Source: Planctomycetaceae bacterium
GTDB taxonomy: Bacteria; Planctomycetota; Planctomycetia; Planctomycetales; Planctomycetaceae
Length of the DNA stretch: 43,853 nucleotides
NCBI GenBank assembly: GCA_024742875.1
Contig: JANSXP010000058.1
Coordinates: 1-43,853, forward strand
Direction: 5' to 3'
Shown: positions 1 to 6,182 of the stretch, one piece after another
Position numbering within the stretch: the first letter of the stretch is position 1
Layout of the letters: each line of letters begins with the position of its first letter
Made by a program: the position numbers and the translations under genes
The notes under the pieces: generated by a model
What the model was told of the DNA's origin: nothing
Database searches by the model: none
Seen by the model: only the letters and a program-made list of their open reading frames with translations

Positions 1-81
1 AACCTTGTCTGAAAATGCGTCGCAGACTTCAGAAATGGCGACCTGTGTGATGCGTTCAATACTGAGGTCGGCGTCAGTCAT
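1..81 (-). CDS. Cassette gene, 5' end only, unknown product
   Basis: An ATG at 81-79 opens a frame that runs without a stop to the window edge, giving 27 residues beginning MTDADLSIERITQVA. It lies just downstream, in cassette direction, of the attC at 133-221, where the next cassette gene is expected, and has the same orientation as most cassette genes. Too little is visible to name a family. Confidence 0.5.
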   Translation of the reverse strand, partial: MTDADLSIERITQVAISEVCDAFSDKV

Positions 82-132
82 GTTGCTGGAAAATGATGTG
101 TGCCATTGACTAGAGCAGCAGCTGGCTTTGGG

Positions 133-221
133 GCATAACGTTTAGCATCAGCCGGTTGCGACGAGTGATGCTCAATGTGAAAACGCGCCGTTCGCAACTC
201 GGCTGCATGCTGTTGTTATGC
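133..221 (-). repeat. attC site of the DMP19-like cassette
   Basis: An 89-bp imperfect palindrome runs from GCATAACG (133-140) to GTTATGC (215-221). The arms AGCAT-CAGCCG-GTTGCGA and the complement of the right arm match, except that the right arm has an extra G and an extra A at the dashes. Extra bases in the gene-proximal half are the known orientation mark of attC sites (extrahelical bases read by IntI), so this site points left, consistent with the gene at 224-769. Confidence 0.85.
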
Positions 222-223
222 GG

Positions 224-769
224 CTAGTCGTCGCAAAATTCGTGGGGAACAGATCGGATCTTCTGGTGCCGCAACTCAGTCAGCTCATCCTGTAGCTCTT
301 CGAACCGGGTGTCAAACGGGCTGAGTGATGAGTGGGCGTATGAATCGACAAATGATTGCTTTGTGGCGTCCGCCTGCATGGATTTCGGAGTTGCCCCTTC
401 ATTTGCTCGTTTGGCGTTAGCCTGCTGCATCAGGTCAGCATGAGCATTGGCGTTAAAGTATCGAAAAGCCTTGATAGCATCGACCGAAAGTCGGTCTGCG
501 GTGTTGCAGTAGAATTGGTTGAAGCCGCCGTTGTTGACCTCTGCTTGCACAATCCAAGTAACCCAGAACGCTTGGATCCCAAGTGGGATGTCATCAAGAG
601 ACCGGTCCGTTTCAATGGAATGAGTCATGTAGTCAACGATTGCCATGTCGAGTTCCGCGTTCGGTATCTCGGCCAAGATCGAGGGCGTGAATCGAGCGTA
701 CCGCGTGCGTTGGTCATGCTTCGCGAACGCTGCCTCAATCGCTCTCAATTCGTCTTTGCTGATTCCCAT
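224..769 (-). CDS. DMP19/DUF4375-like cassette protein
   Basis: This 181-residue protein carries a segment around residues 77-90 reading VNNGGFNQFYCN, which resembles the conserved core of the DUF4375/DMP19 domain. Proteins with this domain are mostly uncharacterised; a DNA-mimic role has been described for the Neisseria DMP19 protein, but I cannot say it applies here. The gene fills its cassette: its TAG stop (226-224) is 2 bp beyond the end of the attC at 133-221, and its start lies 10 bp from the attC at 780-870. No signal peptide or membrane segment is seen. Expression probably depends on read-through along the array or on an internal promoter. Confidence 0.8.
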   Translation of the reverse strand: MGISKDELRAIEAAFAKHDQRTRYARFTPSILAEIPNAELDMAIVDYMTHSIETDRSLDDIPLGIQAFWVTWIVQAEVNNGGFNQFYCNTADRLSVDAIKAFRYFNANAHADLMQQANAKRANEGATPKSMQADATKQSFVDSYAHSSLSPFDTRFEELQDELTELRHQKIRSVPHEFCDD

Positions 770-779
770 TCAGGTTGCC

Positions 780-870
780 GCATAACGCCTGTGATCAGCG
801 GATTGTGGCCAGTGATTCACAAAAACAGAAAACGCGCGGCCCACAATTCCGCTGCATCACTTTGTTATGC
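780..870 (-). repeat. attC site of the 244-residue-protein cassette
   Basis: A 91-bp imperfect palindrome from GCATAACG (780-787) to GTTATGC (864-870). The left arm TGAT-CAGCGGA-TTGTGG-CC pairs with a right arm carrying extra G, A and G at the dashes. Orientation is the same as in the other sites. The stop codon of the gene at 865-1599 is the TAA read on the minus strand inside the right-hand core. Confidence 0.87.
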
Positions 871-1599
871 ATCATGCATTGCGTCAATTGGAAATTCAAT
901 TGGTGTGTCATAGGGCTTCGCAACCACCTGACCCTCTATGGACTTGTACGGGGTCAGAACTACGCGTCGGTCCTTTACTGTGACGGTGCCGCAAAGCAAG
1001 TAGATATCTGAGTGCCTGAATAGTTTAAACGGCTCGGATCGAACCCGTTCCCCGGTTTTGTTGTTGGTGTGCGTTACAAACGCAACGGAACCACCTCCAT
1101 TTGGGCGAATCTGAAACGTGACATCGACAGTGTAGGACTTTGTGCATTTGGTCTTGTGGGTAATTTCTAATGTGGAACCGTTCTCAGCGAGGGCAGACTC
1201 AACTGAGTCGATAGCATCCTTGAGTTGATCGTTGTCTGTTACGTGGCGGAGCGCTGCGAACGTGGCCGTGGCGAGCATCGCTTCACGGTCGGCATCCGAC
1301 AACGCGTTAAAGACGACACGGTCCAAACCATATCGAACGCGTTTCACGCGGTTGTCAGGCAATGCCTCCACTTCGATCTCGCCAGGTTCCGAATCGGCGT
1401 CAAGATCGATGTATAGATGATCAGCACGACCACCAAGCGTGAATCCGTGCTCGCGAAGCTTTCGGGCAATCCGATTCGATGTGTATGCGGAGGACTTTGG
1501 TTGGTGAAATACGTAGCCGAGATACCCAGACGCCGGTTGGCAATCCTCACGATGCACTTCGTAGATGCGGATATCGAGGATGACTTTCACTGGCGACAT
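865..1599 (-). CDS. Hypothetical cassette protein, 244 aa
   Basis: The start was taken as the ATG at 1599 (MSPVKVILDIRIYEV), which lies just inside the cassette boundary; an upstream extension would run back through the attC at 1613-1703. The product is soluble, with no signal peptide or transmembrane segment and a mixed alpha/beta pattern. It has an acidic patch near residues 68-82 (DLDADSEPGEIEVE) and a strand-rich C-terminal third. I do not recognise a family. The stop codon is embedded in the attC core at 864-870, so the gene occupies the whole cassette. Confidence 0.75.
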   Translation of the reverse strand: MSPVKVILDIRIYEVHREDCQPASGYLGYVFHQPKSSAYTSNRIARKLREHGFTLGGRADHLYIDLDADSEPGEIEVEALPDNRVKRVRYGLDRVVFNALSDADREAMLATATFAALRHVTDNDQLKDAIDSVESALAENGSTLEITHKTKCTKSYTVDVTFQIRPNGGGSVAFVTHTNNKTGERVRSEPFKLFRHSDIYLLCGTVTVKDRRVVLTPYKSIEGQVVAKPYDTPIEFPIDAMHDA

Positions 1600-1612
1600 A
1601 ACTGGGATTGAT

Positions 1613-1703
1613 GCATAACGAACAAAAATCACCGGGCCGTGGCCGGTGACAACCCAAACACGCGCGACGGGGACCACGGCTCCGGTGCATTTAGTTGTTA
1701 GGT
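1613..1703 (-). repeat. attC site following the 141-aa-gene cassette
   Basis: A 91-bp palindrome from GCATAACG (1613-1620) to GTTAGGT (1697-1703). The right core fits the GTTRRRY consensus. The left arm AT-CACCGG-GCCGTGG matches the complement of the right arm, which again has an extra G and an extra A. Polarity is the same as its neighbours, although the gene in this cassette (1715-2140) points the other way. Confidence 0.85.
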
Positions 1704-1714
1704 TGACGAACAGT

Positions 1715-2140
1715 ATGGAAGCTTTGGAGCAGATCGCGATCGAACTCGACAGCAAAGATGCGAGCTGGGATATCTGGCGAACAGAGGATCGTCACTGGTG
1801 TGTAAAGATATCAATGTCCCAGCAGACGCAAACCTTTAAGAACGGGGGGCTGACCAAGGCGATGGAGGCTGCCAACAACTGGAAGCCATTGCCACTGGTG
1901 CCGAGGCAGCCACGCCTGTTGTACGAGTCGTTATTTGAGCCCCGAAAATCCGGGAGCAAGTGGGAGTTGCATTACGACGGCAACTACTTTGGCGGTGGCC
2001 TCAAGACTAAGAGGGAGGCGCTAGAGTGTGCGGAGAGGCTGGCTCGTAAGTCGCAAGCGGCTGTCAACGAATGGGACGTGAATTACGGATGGACCGCCGC
2101 CAAGGTGGAGGGCGTCGATTTCAGGTACTCGTCCGCCTAA
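1715..2140 (+). CDS. Hypothetical cassette protein, 141 aa, reversed in its cassette
   Basis: The ATG at 1715 (MEALEQIAIELDSKD) lies 11 bp inside the cassette boundary; codons upstream in frame run back through attC sequence and are unlikely to be coding. The TAA stop at 2138-2140 is part of the GCCTAAC core of the next attC. The protein is small, soluble and Trp-rich (DASWDIWRTEDRHWC near residues 14-28; WDVNYGW near 118-124). I do not recognise the family. The gene is antisense to the array, so it needs its own promoter. Confidence 0.7.
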   Translation: MEALEQIAIELDSKDASWDIWRTEDRHWCVKISMSQQTQTFKNGGLTKAMEAANNWKPLPLVPRQPRLLYESLFEPRKSGSKWELHYDGNYFGGGLKTKREALECAERLARKSQAAVNEWDVNYGWTAAKVEGVDFRYSSA

Positions 2141-2226
2141 CGCTAGTGATCACCGGGCCGCCCCCCAGTGATCTTGATTTTCAGAAAACGCGCCGTGGGC
2201 GGCTCCGGTGCATCACATTGTTATGT
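2135..2226 (-). repeat. attC site of the methyltransferase cassette
   Basis: A 92-bp palindrome from GCCTAACG (2135-2142), a full match to RYYYAAC, to GTTATGT (2220-2226). The left arm GAT-CACCGG-GCCGCCC matches the complement of the right arm with an extra G and A in the right arm. Its polarity equals that of the other attC sites, which shows that the flanking + strand genes, not the sites, are reversed. Confidence 0.87.
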
Positions 2227-2239
2227 GGCATTTAGTTTG

Positions 2240-2980
2240 ATGGTGGAACCATATTACGACCGGGCTGGAATCACGATTTATCACGGCGACTGCTTTACGA
2301 TACTGCATGAACTGGAGGGCATCGACGCATTTGTGACCGATCCGCCGTACAGCAGCGGCGGTGCGTTTCGCAGTGACCGAACAGTCAGCACGGTGAGCAA
2401 ATACGTGCAAACACAGACGCAAGCGTACCGCCCCGAATTTGGTGGCGACAATCGCGACCAGCGGAGTTTTATGACGTGGTGCGGCATGTGGTTGTCCGCA
2501 GCGTACAACGCCAGCAACGCAAACGCGATCGTGTGCAGTTTCATCGACTGGCGGCAGTTGCCGACGTTGAGCGATGCAATACAGGCGGGAGGATGGACAT
2601 GGCGGGGAGTCGCGGTGTGGTCGAAAAAGTTTGGCCGACCGACCCCGGGTCGATTCTCGAATGCGTGCGAGTATGTGGTTTGGGGCAGCAAGGGGCCGAT
2701 GTTGCAGCGAGAGGTGTACCCGCCGGGTGTGTTTGAGTGCAGCCCGCCGAGCGGCGATGCGAAACAGCACATCGCGCAAAAGCCAGAAGCGGTTATGGAG
2801 TGGGTGTTGTCGGTTGTGCCGGACGGGGCGACGGTGTGCGACCCATTCATGGGCAGCGGGACGACGCTGAGGGCCGCGAAGAACGCCGGGTGCAAGTGCA
2901 TCGGGATCGAAGCTGACGAACAGTATTGTGAAATGGCGGCGAAACGACTGCAGCAGGATGTGCTGCCGTTTGCCACATAA
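2240..2980 (+). CDS. Site-specific DNA methyltransferase (N4-cytosine/N6-adenine), cassette-borne
   Basis: The protein has 246 residues, starting at ATG 2240 (MVEPYYDRAG); upstream in-frame codons lie in attC sequence. The catalytic motif DPPY (TDPPYSSGG) is near residues 33-38 and the AdoMet-binding motif DPFMGSGTT near residues 199-207, an order typical of beta-class amino-methyltransferases (PF01555). A long variable segment between them could hold the target recognition region. It would methylate exocyclic amino groups of A or C in a specific DNA sequence. No restriction enzyme gene is adjacent, so it looks like an orphan methylase. Its TAA stop lies in the core of the attC at 2975-3064. 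The gene runs against the cassette direction. Confidence 0.92.
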   Translation: MVEPYYDRAGITIYHGDCFTILHELEGIDAFVTDPPYSSGGAFRSDRTVSTVSKYVQTQTQAYRPEFGGDNRDQRSFMTWCGMWLSAAYNASNANAIVCSFIDWRQLPTLSDAIQAGGWTWRGVAVWSKKFGRPTPGRFSNACEYVVWGSKGPMLQREVYPPGVFECSPPSGDAKQHIAQKPEAVMEWVLSVVPDGATVCDPFMGSGTTLRAAKNAGCKCIGIEADEQYCEMAAKRLQQDVLPFAT

Positions 2981-3064
2981 CGACCAACATCAGCGGGTTG
3001 TGGCCGTTGACGTGGATTTCAGATTGCGGGCGGACCACAACTCCGCTGCATGTTTTTGTTAGCC
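2975..3064 (-). repeat. attC site of the two-gene small-protein cassette
   Basis: A 90-bp palindrome from ACATAACG (2975-2982) to GTTAGCC (3058-3064). The left arm ACAT-CAGCGG-GTTGTGG-CC matches the complement of the right arm, which has extra G, A and T. The cores provide stop codons for both flanking genes: TAA for the methyltransferase on + and TAA for the coiled-coil gene on -. Confidence 0.87.
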
Positions 3065-3379
3065 AGCCGGGTCTGATGACACGCCATGTTTCTGACAGAA
3101 CTGCTCCCAGCCACCGGCAGCTTTGACGTGCTTGATTGCAACGGGAATCAGAAGATCTTCCAGTTCAGCGTCAGACATGTTCTCGGTCTTCGCCCGGTCC
3201 TCAAGTTCCCCCGCTAACGCCTTGATTCGAGAATCAGCACTGACATTGGCAGCCTCGAGCTTGGCGATTTGTTTCTGCAGACGAAGGATCTCCTTGTCGA
3301 GCGCATCGATGTGACGTTGCAAATGCGGGTCTGCGGTAGCGATGGCATCATTGAGGTCGGGTGATCGTGCGTCTGACAT
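3059..3379 (-). CDS. Small coiled-coil cassette protein, 106 aa
   Basis: A central heptad-rich stretch (about residues 20-70: LDKEILRLQKQIAKLEAAN and onward) predicts a coiled coil. It is followed by a short C-terminal region with WEQFCQKHGVSSDP. There is no signal peptide or membrane segment, and no family is recognised. It is the second gene of its cassette, 36 bp downstream of the membrane-protein gene at 3416-3598, and its TAA stop comes from the attC core at 3058-3061. Confidence 0.7.
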   Translation of the reverse strand: MSDARSPDLNDAIATADPHLQRHIDALDKEILRLQKQIAKLEAANVSADSRIKALAGELEDRAKTENMSDAELEDLLIPVAIKHVKAAGGWEQFCQKHGVSSDPAG

Positions 3380-3415
3380 TGTTGGGCTCGATAAAGAAGC
3401 GGCGTGAGTTCACGG

Positions 3416-3598
3416 CTATGGTAAATATGGGTCGTCGTCGTAGAGGTCAGGATCAGCAAGTGGGTCGTATTTGTATGGGTCGGCGTTTGGATCGTAAGGA
3501 GCGATCAGATTGATAACGAAAAAGAATGCGGCAATTGCAAGGACGGCGATGATGATGCATCCCCACGGATTGTCGTCTGGCTTCTTCGATTCTGTCAT
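3416..3598 (-). CDS. Small single-pass membrane protein in cassette, 60 aa
   Basis: Residues about 12-32 (WGCIIIAVLAIAAFFFVINLI) form one strong transmembrane helix. This is followed by an acidic, proline/tyrosine-rich tail (DPNADPYKYDPLADPDLY) with a repeated D-P-x-x-Y flavour. It lies just inside the cassette boundary defined by the attC at 3611-3700 and upstream of the coiled-coil gene. Function is unknown; the pair may act together, but that is only an inference from co-location. Confidence 0.6.
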   Translation of the reverse strand: MTESKKPDDNPWGCIIIAVLAIAAFFFVINLIAPYDPNADPYKYDPLADPDLYDDDPYLP

Positions 3599-3610
3599 GT
3601 GGTCTTTGCT

Positions 3611-3700
3611 GGCTAACGCCTGCCGTAACCGGGCACGAACGGAAGGCTTTGATTTCAGTTGCCGCGTGAATGAGTGCTCCGGTTCACGGCTTTGTTATGT
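3611..3700 (-). repeat. attC site of the first (attI-proximal) cassette
   Basis: A 90-bp palindrome from GGCTAACG (3611-3618), a good RYYYAAC match, to GTTATGT (3694-3700). The left arm GCCGT-AACCGG-GCAC matches the complement of the right arm with one extra G and one extra A. It is the most sequence-divergent stem of the six, yet keeps the two unpaired bases 6 bp apart like the others. Confidence 0.85.
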
Positions 3701-4024
3701 TGCTCGTTGCGGTGCGAACTCACCATCAGCGTGCGTGATTACAAATGGTTGACCTGCAGCCGTGGGAATCCAACCAGAGGTAAGAGCGTATTGGATCGCC
3801 GACCGAACAAAAGCCGGCGTGACGACGTGCGGATCAAACGGTGGTGTATTTTGGTATTCGGGTTCGCACCAGTCTACCCAGCCCCAGTCTACGATGAGCT
3901 TTTGCCCGCGACGGCTGGTGTTTGAGTCAGCGTAGACAGTCAACACGCCATCGAAGCGCCACTGAAACGCTGAATCATCAACGATGATTTTACGAAAGTC
4001 GCGTTTCTTGGTTGGGCGTGCCAT
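3695..4024 (-). CDS. Conserved-looking hypothetical protein, 109 aa, cassette 1
   Basis: The start is the ATG at 4024-4022 (MARPTKKRDFRKIIVDD), which overlaps the TAA stop of the VOC gene as TAATG and indicates translational coupling. Upstream in-frame codons lie in the VOC reading region and are rejected. The protein has a basic N-terminus and a Trp-rich motif (VDWGWVDWCEPE near residues 45-56), and ends in the attC core (TAA at 3697-3695). Similar short proteins occur as uncharacterised genes in environmental bacteria as far as I recall, but I cannot name a domain. Confidence 0.75.
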   Translation of the reverse strand: MARPTKKRDFRKIIVDDSAFQWRFDGVLTVYADSNTSRRGQKLIVDWGWVDWCEPEYQNTPPFDPHVVTPAFVRSAIQYALTSGWIPTAAGQPFVITHADGEFAPQRAT

Positions 4025-4392
4025 TAGACGCTGTGCTGTTGCTTTTGAATGAGTTCGACACGGTGACCATCCGGATCGGCAACGACAGCGCGTAGACCCC
4101 ATTGTGTCTGTTTTGGTTCGGTGAGAACTTCTCCACTCATTTTACGTAGCGAGGCGAGAACGGTGTCGATGGACGCGACAGCGAATCCGATGCGGGATGT
4201 TGAGACCGGAAACCGTTCCGACGCTGGATACAACTCGAATACGGCATCGCCGAGGGCCGTGCTGAAATGCTCCGGTCCTGTACCGTGTTTTTCACGTTCA
4301 AACGCGAGTCCGATTGCGGAGTAGAACTCGACCGCAGATTCGATGTCCGCTACACGCAAGACGATGAGAGAAAGCGACGGGTCGCTGGGCAT
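4024..4392 (-). CDS. VOC (glyoxalase/bleomycin-resistance fold) protein, first cassette
   Basis: The protein has 122 residues, starting at ATG 4392 (MPSDPSLSLIVLRVADIESA); the longer frame upstream runs through the attI-cassette junction. The pattern LRVADIESAVEFYSAIGL is the classical start of a betaalphabetabetabeta VOC module, and GLRAVVADPDGHRVELIQ the typical C-terminal module, with Glu as a probable metal ligand. Family members include glyoxalase I and antibiotic-binding or -modifying proteins; the substrate cannot be told here. It is the cassette gene closest to attI, the position normally best expressed from an integron promoter, and is coupled to the next gene by a TAATG overlap. Confidence 0.88.
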   Translation of the reverse strand: MPSDPSLSLIVLRVADIESAVEFYSAIGLAFEREKHGTGPEHFSTALGDAVFELYPASERFPVSTSRIGFAVASIDTVLASLRKMSGEVLTEPKQTQWGLRAVVADPDGHRVELIQKQQHSV

Positions 4393-4416
4393 ATGTGGGT
4401 GACCCTCGCTGTTGCA

Positions 4417-4621
4417 ACATAACTTTGTATTAGATGGACGTCCGGATAAGCAGTCTCGAATATACCGTCTGCTATCTACGATTCGTGGCCATGCCTCCGG
4501 ATTCCCCGAGTCTACGAGGGGAAATGCCAAGGGGCAATCGCGGCTTATGTGGAATTGGCTGGCTTATGCGGAATCCGTGTAAGCCGCCAAAAGGCTACAA
4601 GTCTGGATTTGGAGCCTATCG
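4417..4621 (-). other. attI-like region between intI and the first cassette
   Basis: The junction with cassette 1 is ACATAAC at 4417-4423, read on the minus strand as GTTATGT, a fit to the GTTRRRY recombination core. Between it and the intI start are no convincing genes. Near intI there is a 14-bp direct repeat GGCTTATGYGGAAT at 4542-4555 and 4561-4574, and an inverted pair GCGGCTTA (4540-4547) / TAAGCCGC (4580-4587). Direct repeats next to the core are a known attI feature (integrase-binding DR sites) but could also be an operator of intI. attI sites are not conserved between integrons, so the assignment rests on position and core. Confidence 0.6.
4459..4464 (-). promoter_or_regulatory. Possible -10 element of a cassette promoter
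   Basis: On the minus strand TATATT lies about 40 bp upstream of the cassette junction and about 70 bp upstream of the first cassette start, a plausible place for a cassette promoter. No clear TTGACA-like -35 element sits at 16-18 bp upstream, so this is weak. Confidence 0.2.
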
Positions 4622-5721
4622 ATGAGCCTGCTCGACGACGTTCGCAATCACATGAGAACCCGCCACATGGCGATCCGTACAGAAAAATGCTACCTGCGAT
4701 GGATTGAAAAGTTTCTGCGGTTCCATCGTTCCCGTGCCGGACAGTGGCTTCACCCCACAAACATGGGGTCAGAGCAGGTGAACCAATTTTTGACATATCT
4801 CGCCGTCACGCGGAAAGCCTCCGCCAGCACTCAACAGCAGGCCCTTGCCGCACTGCTGATGCTGTATCAGGACTTTCTGAAACAAAGGCTCAACCTCGAC
4901 ATCATACGAGCCAAACATCCTGACCATATGCCCGTGGTACTTAGCGTGTCTGAAGTCCGTCAGGTGTTCAGGGCTATCCCGTTTGGAGTCCATCGCCTCA
5001 TCGCGGGTCTGCAATACGGAGCGGGGCTGAGACTTATGGAGTCGATTCGGCTGAGGATCAAAGACATCGACTTTCAAAGAAAGCAGGTGCTTGTCCGAGA
5101 TGGCAAAGGAGAAAAAGACCGCTACGTCCCCTTGCCGCAGCGATTGACCGCCGCGCTGCACCGCCAGATCAGCGGCACACTCGTACAGCATCGAGAAGAC
5201 ATGCAGTTAGGCGCTGGATGGGTCTGGATGCCGTACGCGCTCGCCAACAAGTACCCCACTGCTGGTCGTGATCCGATCTGGCAATATGTCTTTCCCGGGC
5301 GTCGGCTTACGCGAGATCCCCGCAGCGATGACAGGGAACTGGGACTGATGAAGGGACGCGGACGCCATCACATTCATGAGTCGTCTGTGCAGAAAGCTGT
5401 CCGCCGCGCCGTTCAGAAGTCAGGTCTCAACAAAAGAATCTGGTCAAAGGGCGGCTTAACCTGCCCCGGAACGAAGCGTTCCGGAATGCGCTTCGGCTGC
5501 CCCTGCAGCATCAGCCCAATCCGCCTGAATGCTGTCACACCTTTCGACATTCGTTTGCGACTCACCTGCTGGAAAGAGGGGTCGACATCCGCACCATACA
5601 GGAACTGCTCGGCCACAAGGACATTTCCACGACCATGATCTACACACACGTGTCGACACTCGGTGCCACAGCAGTCCGCAGTCCACTCGACTGCCTCAAC
5701 GAGCAGGTCGACCGCGAATAA
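4622..5721 (+). pseudogene. intI: Integron integrase intI, reading frame disrupted near the 3' end
   Basis: The tyrosine recombinase starts at ATG 4622 (MSLLDDVRNHMRTRHM) with GGAG at a suitable distance. Residues 1-90 form the SAM-like core-binding domain. Box I is seen as YGAGLRLMESIRLRIKDIDF, followed by VRDGKGEKDR. An IntI-specific patch (WVWMPYALANKYP, WQYVFPGRR, RHHIHES) separates it from XerC/D. After [11 protein letters not shown] (to 5440) the frame changes: box II and the nucleophile ([33 protein letters not shown], then RSPLD) lie 2 nt out of frame at 5530-5721. Between them is about 89 nt of extra sequence containing a hairpin. The unbroken upstream frame gives a 338-aa product lacking H-x-x-R and Tyr, so it should be inactive unless a frameshift occurs. 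Most integron integrases are 320-340 aa. Confidence 0.9.
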
Positions 5722-6182
5722 CGGCCAATTTCATTGACGAACCAAAATGCGGACTCCGTGCCCCTGGGTGTCAGCAGGTGACTTGCCACCTCACCAAAAC
5801 CACCTCAGCGGACCCTAATGGTTGCTTCACATGATACACGGGTAACGAGCCGGGGAGAAGCCGGTCAGGCGCACTCAGGAAGACAGATCGCCTCACTCCA
5901 GGTTCGCCATTGGGGGGGCAGAATCGGCTCGCAACGGCACAGGACGCAGGATGATTTTCTGCGGCCCACGAGGATGCTGCGGTGAACAGCTGGGCGGATC
6001 TTCGGAGCCTGTGGGTTGTCGCTCTGCGGCGGGAAGATTCGTGGATCGCCCATTTTCGTGTCGACTGATCCCCCAAAGTGGCAAAACGCGGTGTTGACCT
6101 ATTCGGCATTGCGGCGGAGAATTCGCCCCGCGGCAGCAGAGGGCGGGTGTCGCAGTCAATGCTCCCCAGCGGGATGCCGGGA
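5722..6182. other. Intergenic region between intI and murE
   Basis: No supported gene. Frames here are short and overlapping on both strands. There is no attC-like palindrome and no clear terminator after intI. In-frame ATGs upstream of murE (6078, 6159, 6174) fall in its last part, so murE could be slightly longer than annotated. Confidence 0.5.

Larger units (their letters stand above)
1..5721 (-). mobile_element. Chromosomal integron: intI, attI and leftward cassette array (left end outside window)
   Basis: A tyrosine recombinase with integron-integrase features (4622-5721) is followed to its left by a gene-poor attI-like segment and then by short genes separated by six imperfect palindromes of 89-92 bp that fit attC sites. 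Each palindrome begins with a TAAC-type core, ends with a GTTA-type core, and has matching arms in which the right arm always carries two extra unpaired bases. Cassette gene stop codons are formed by the TAA inside the cores, as is typical of compact cassettes. Complete cassettes are about 4422-3695, 3694-3059, 3058-2221, 2220-1698, 1697-865 and 864-216; a seventh begins near 215 and leaves the window. The array may be frozen now, because intI is disrupted. Confidence 0.85.

Noticed and set aside
133-3700. The palindromes as a CRISPR array or REP family
   Set aside because: Spacing is irregular and gene-sized, stems differ in sequence but keep attC architecture, and an IntI gene is adjacent.
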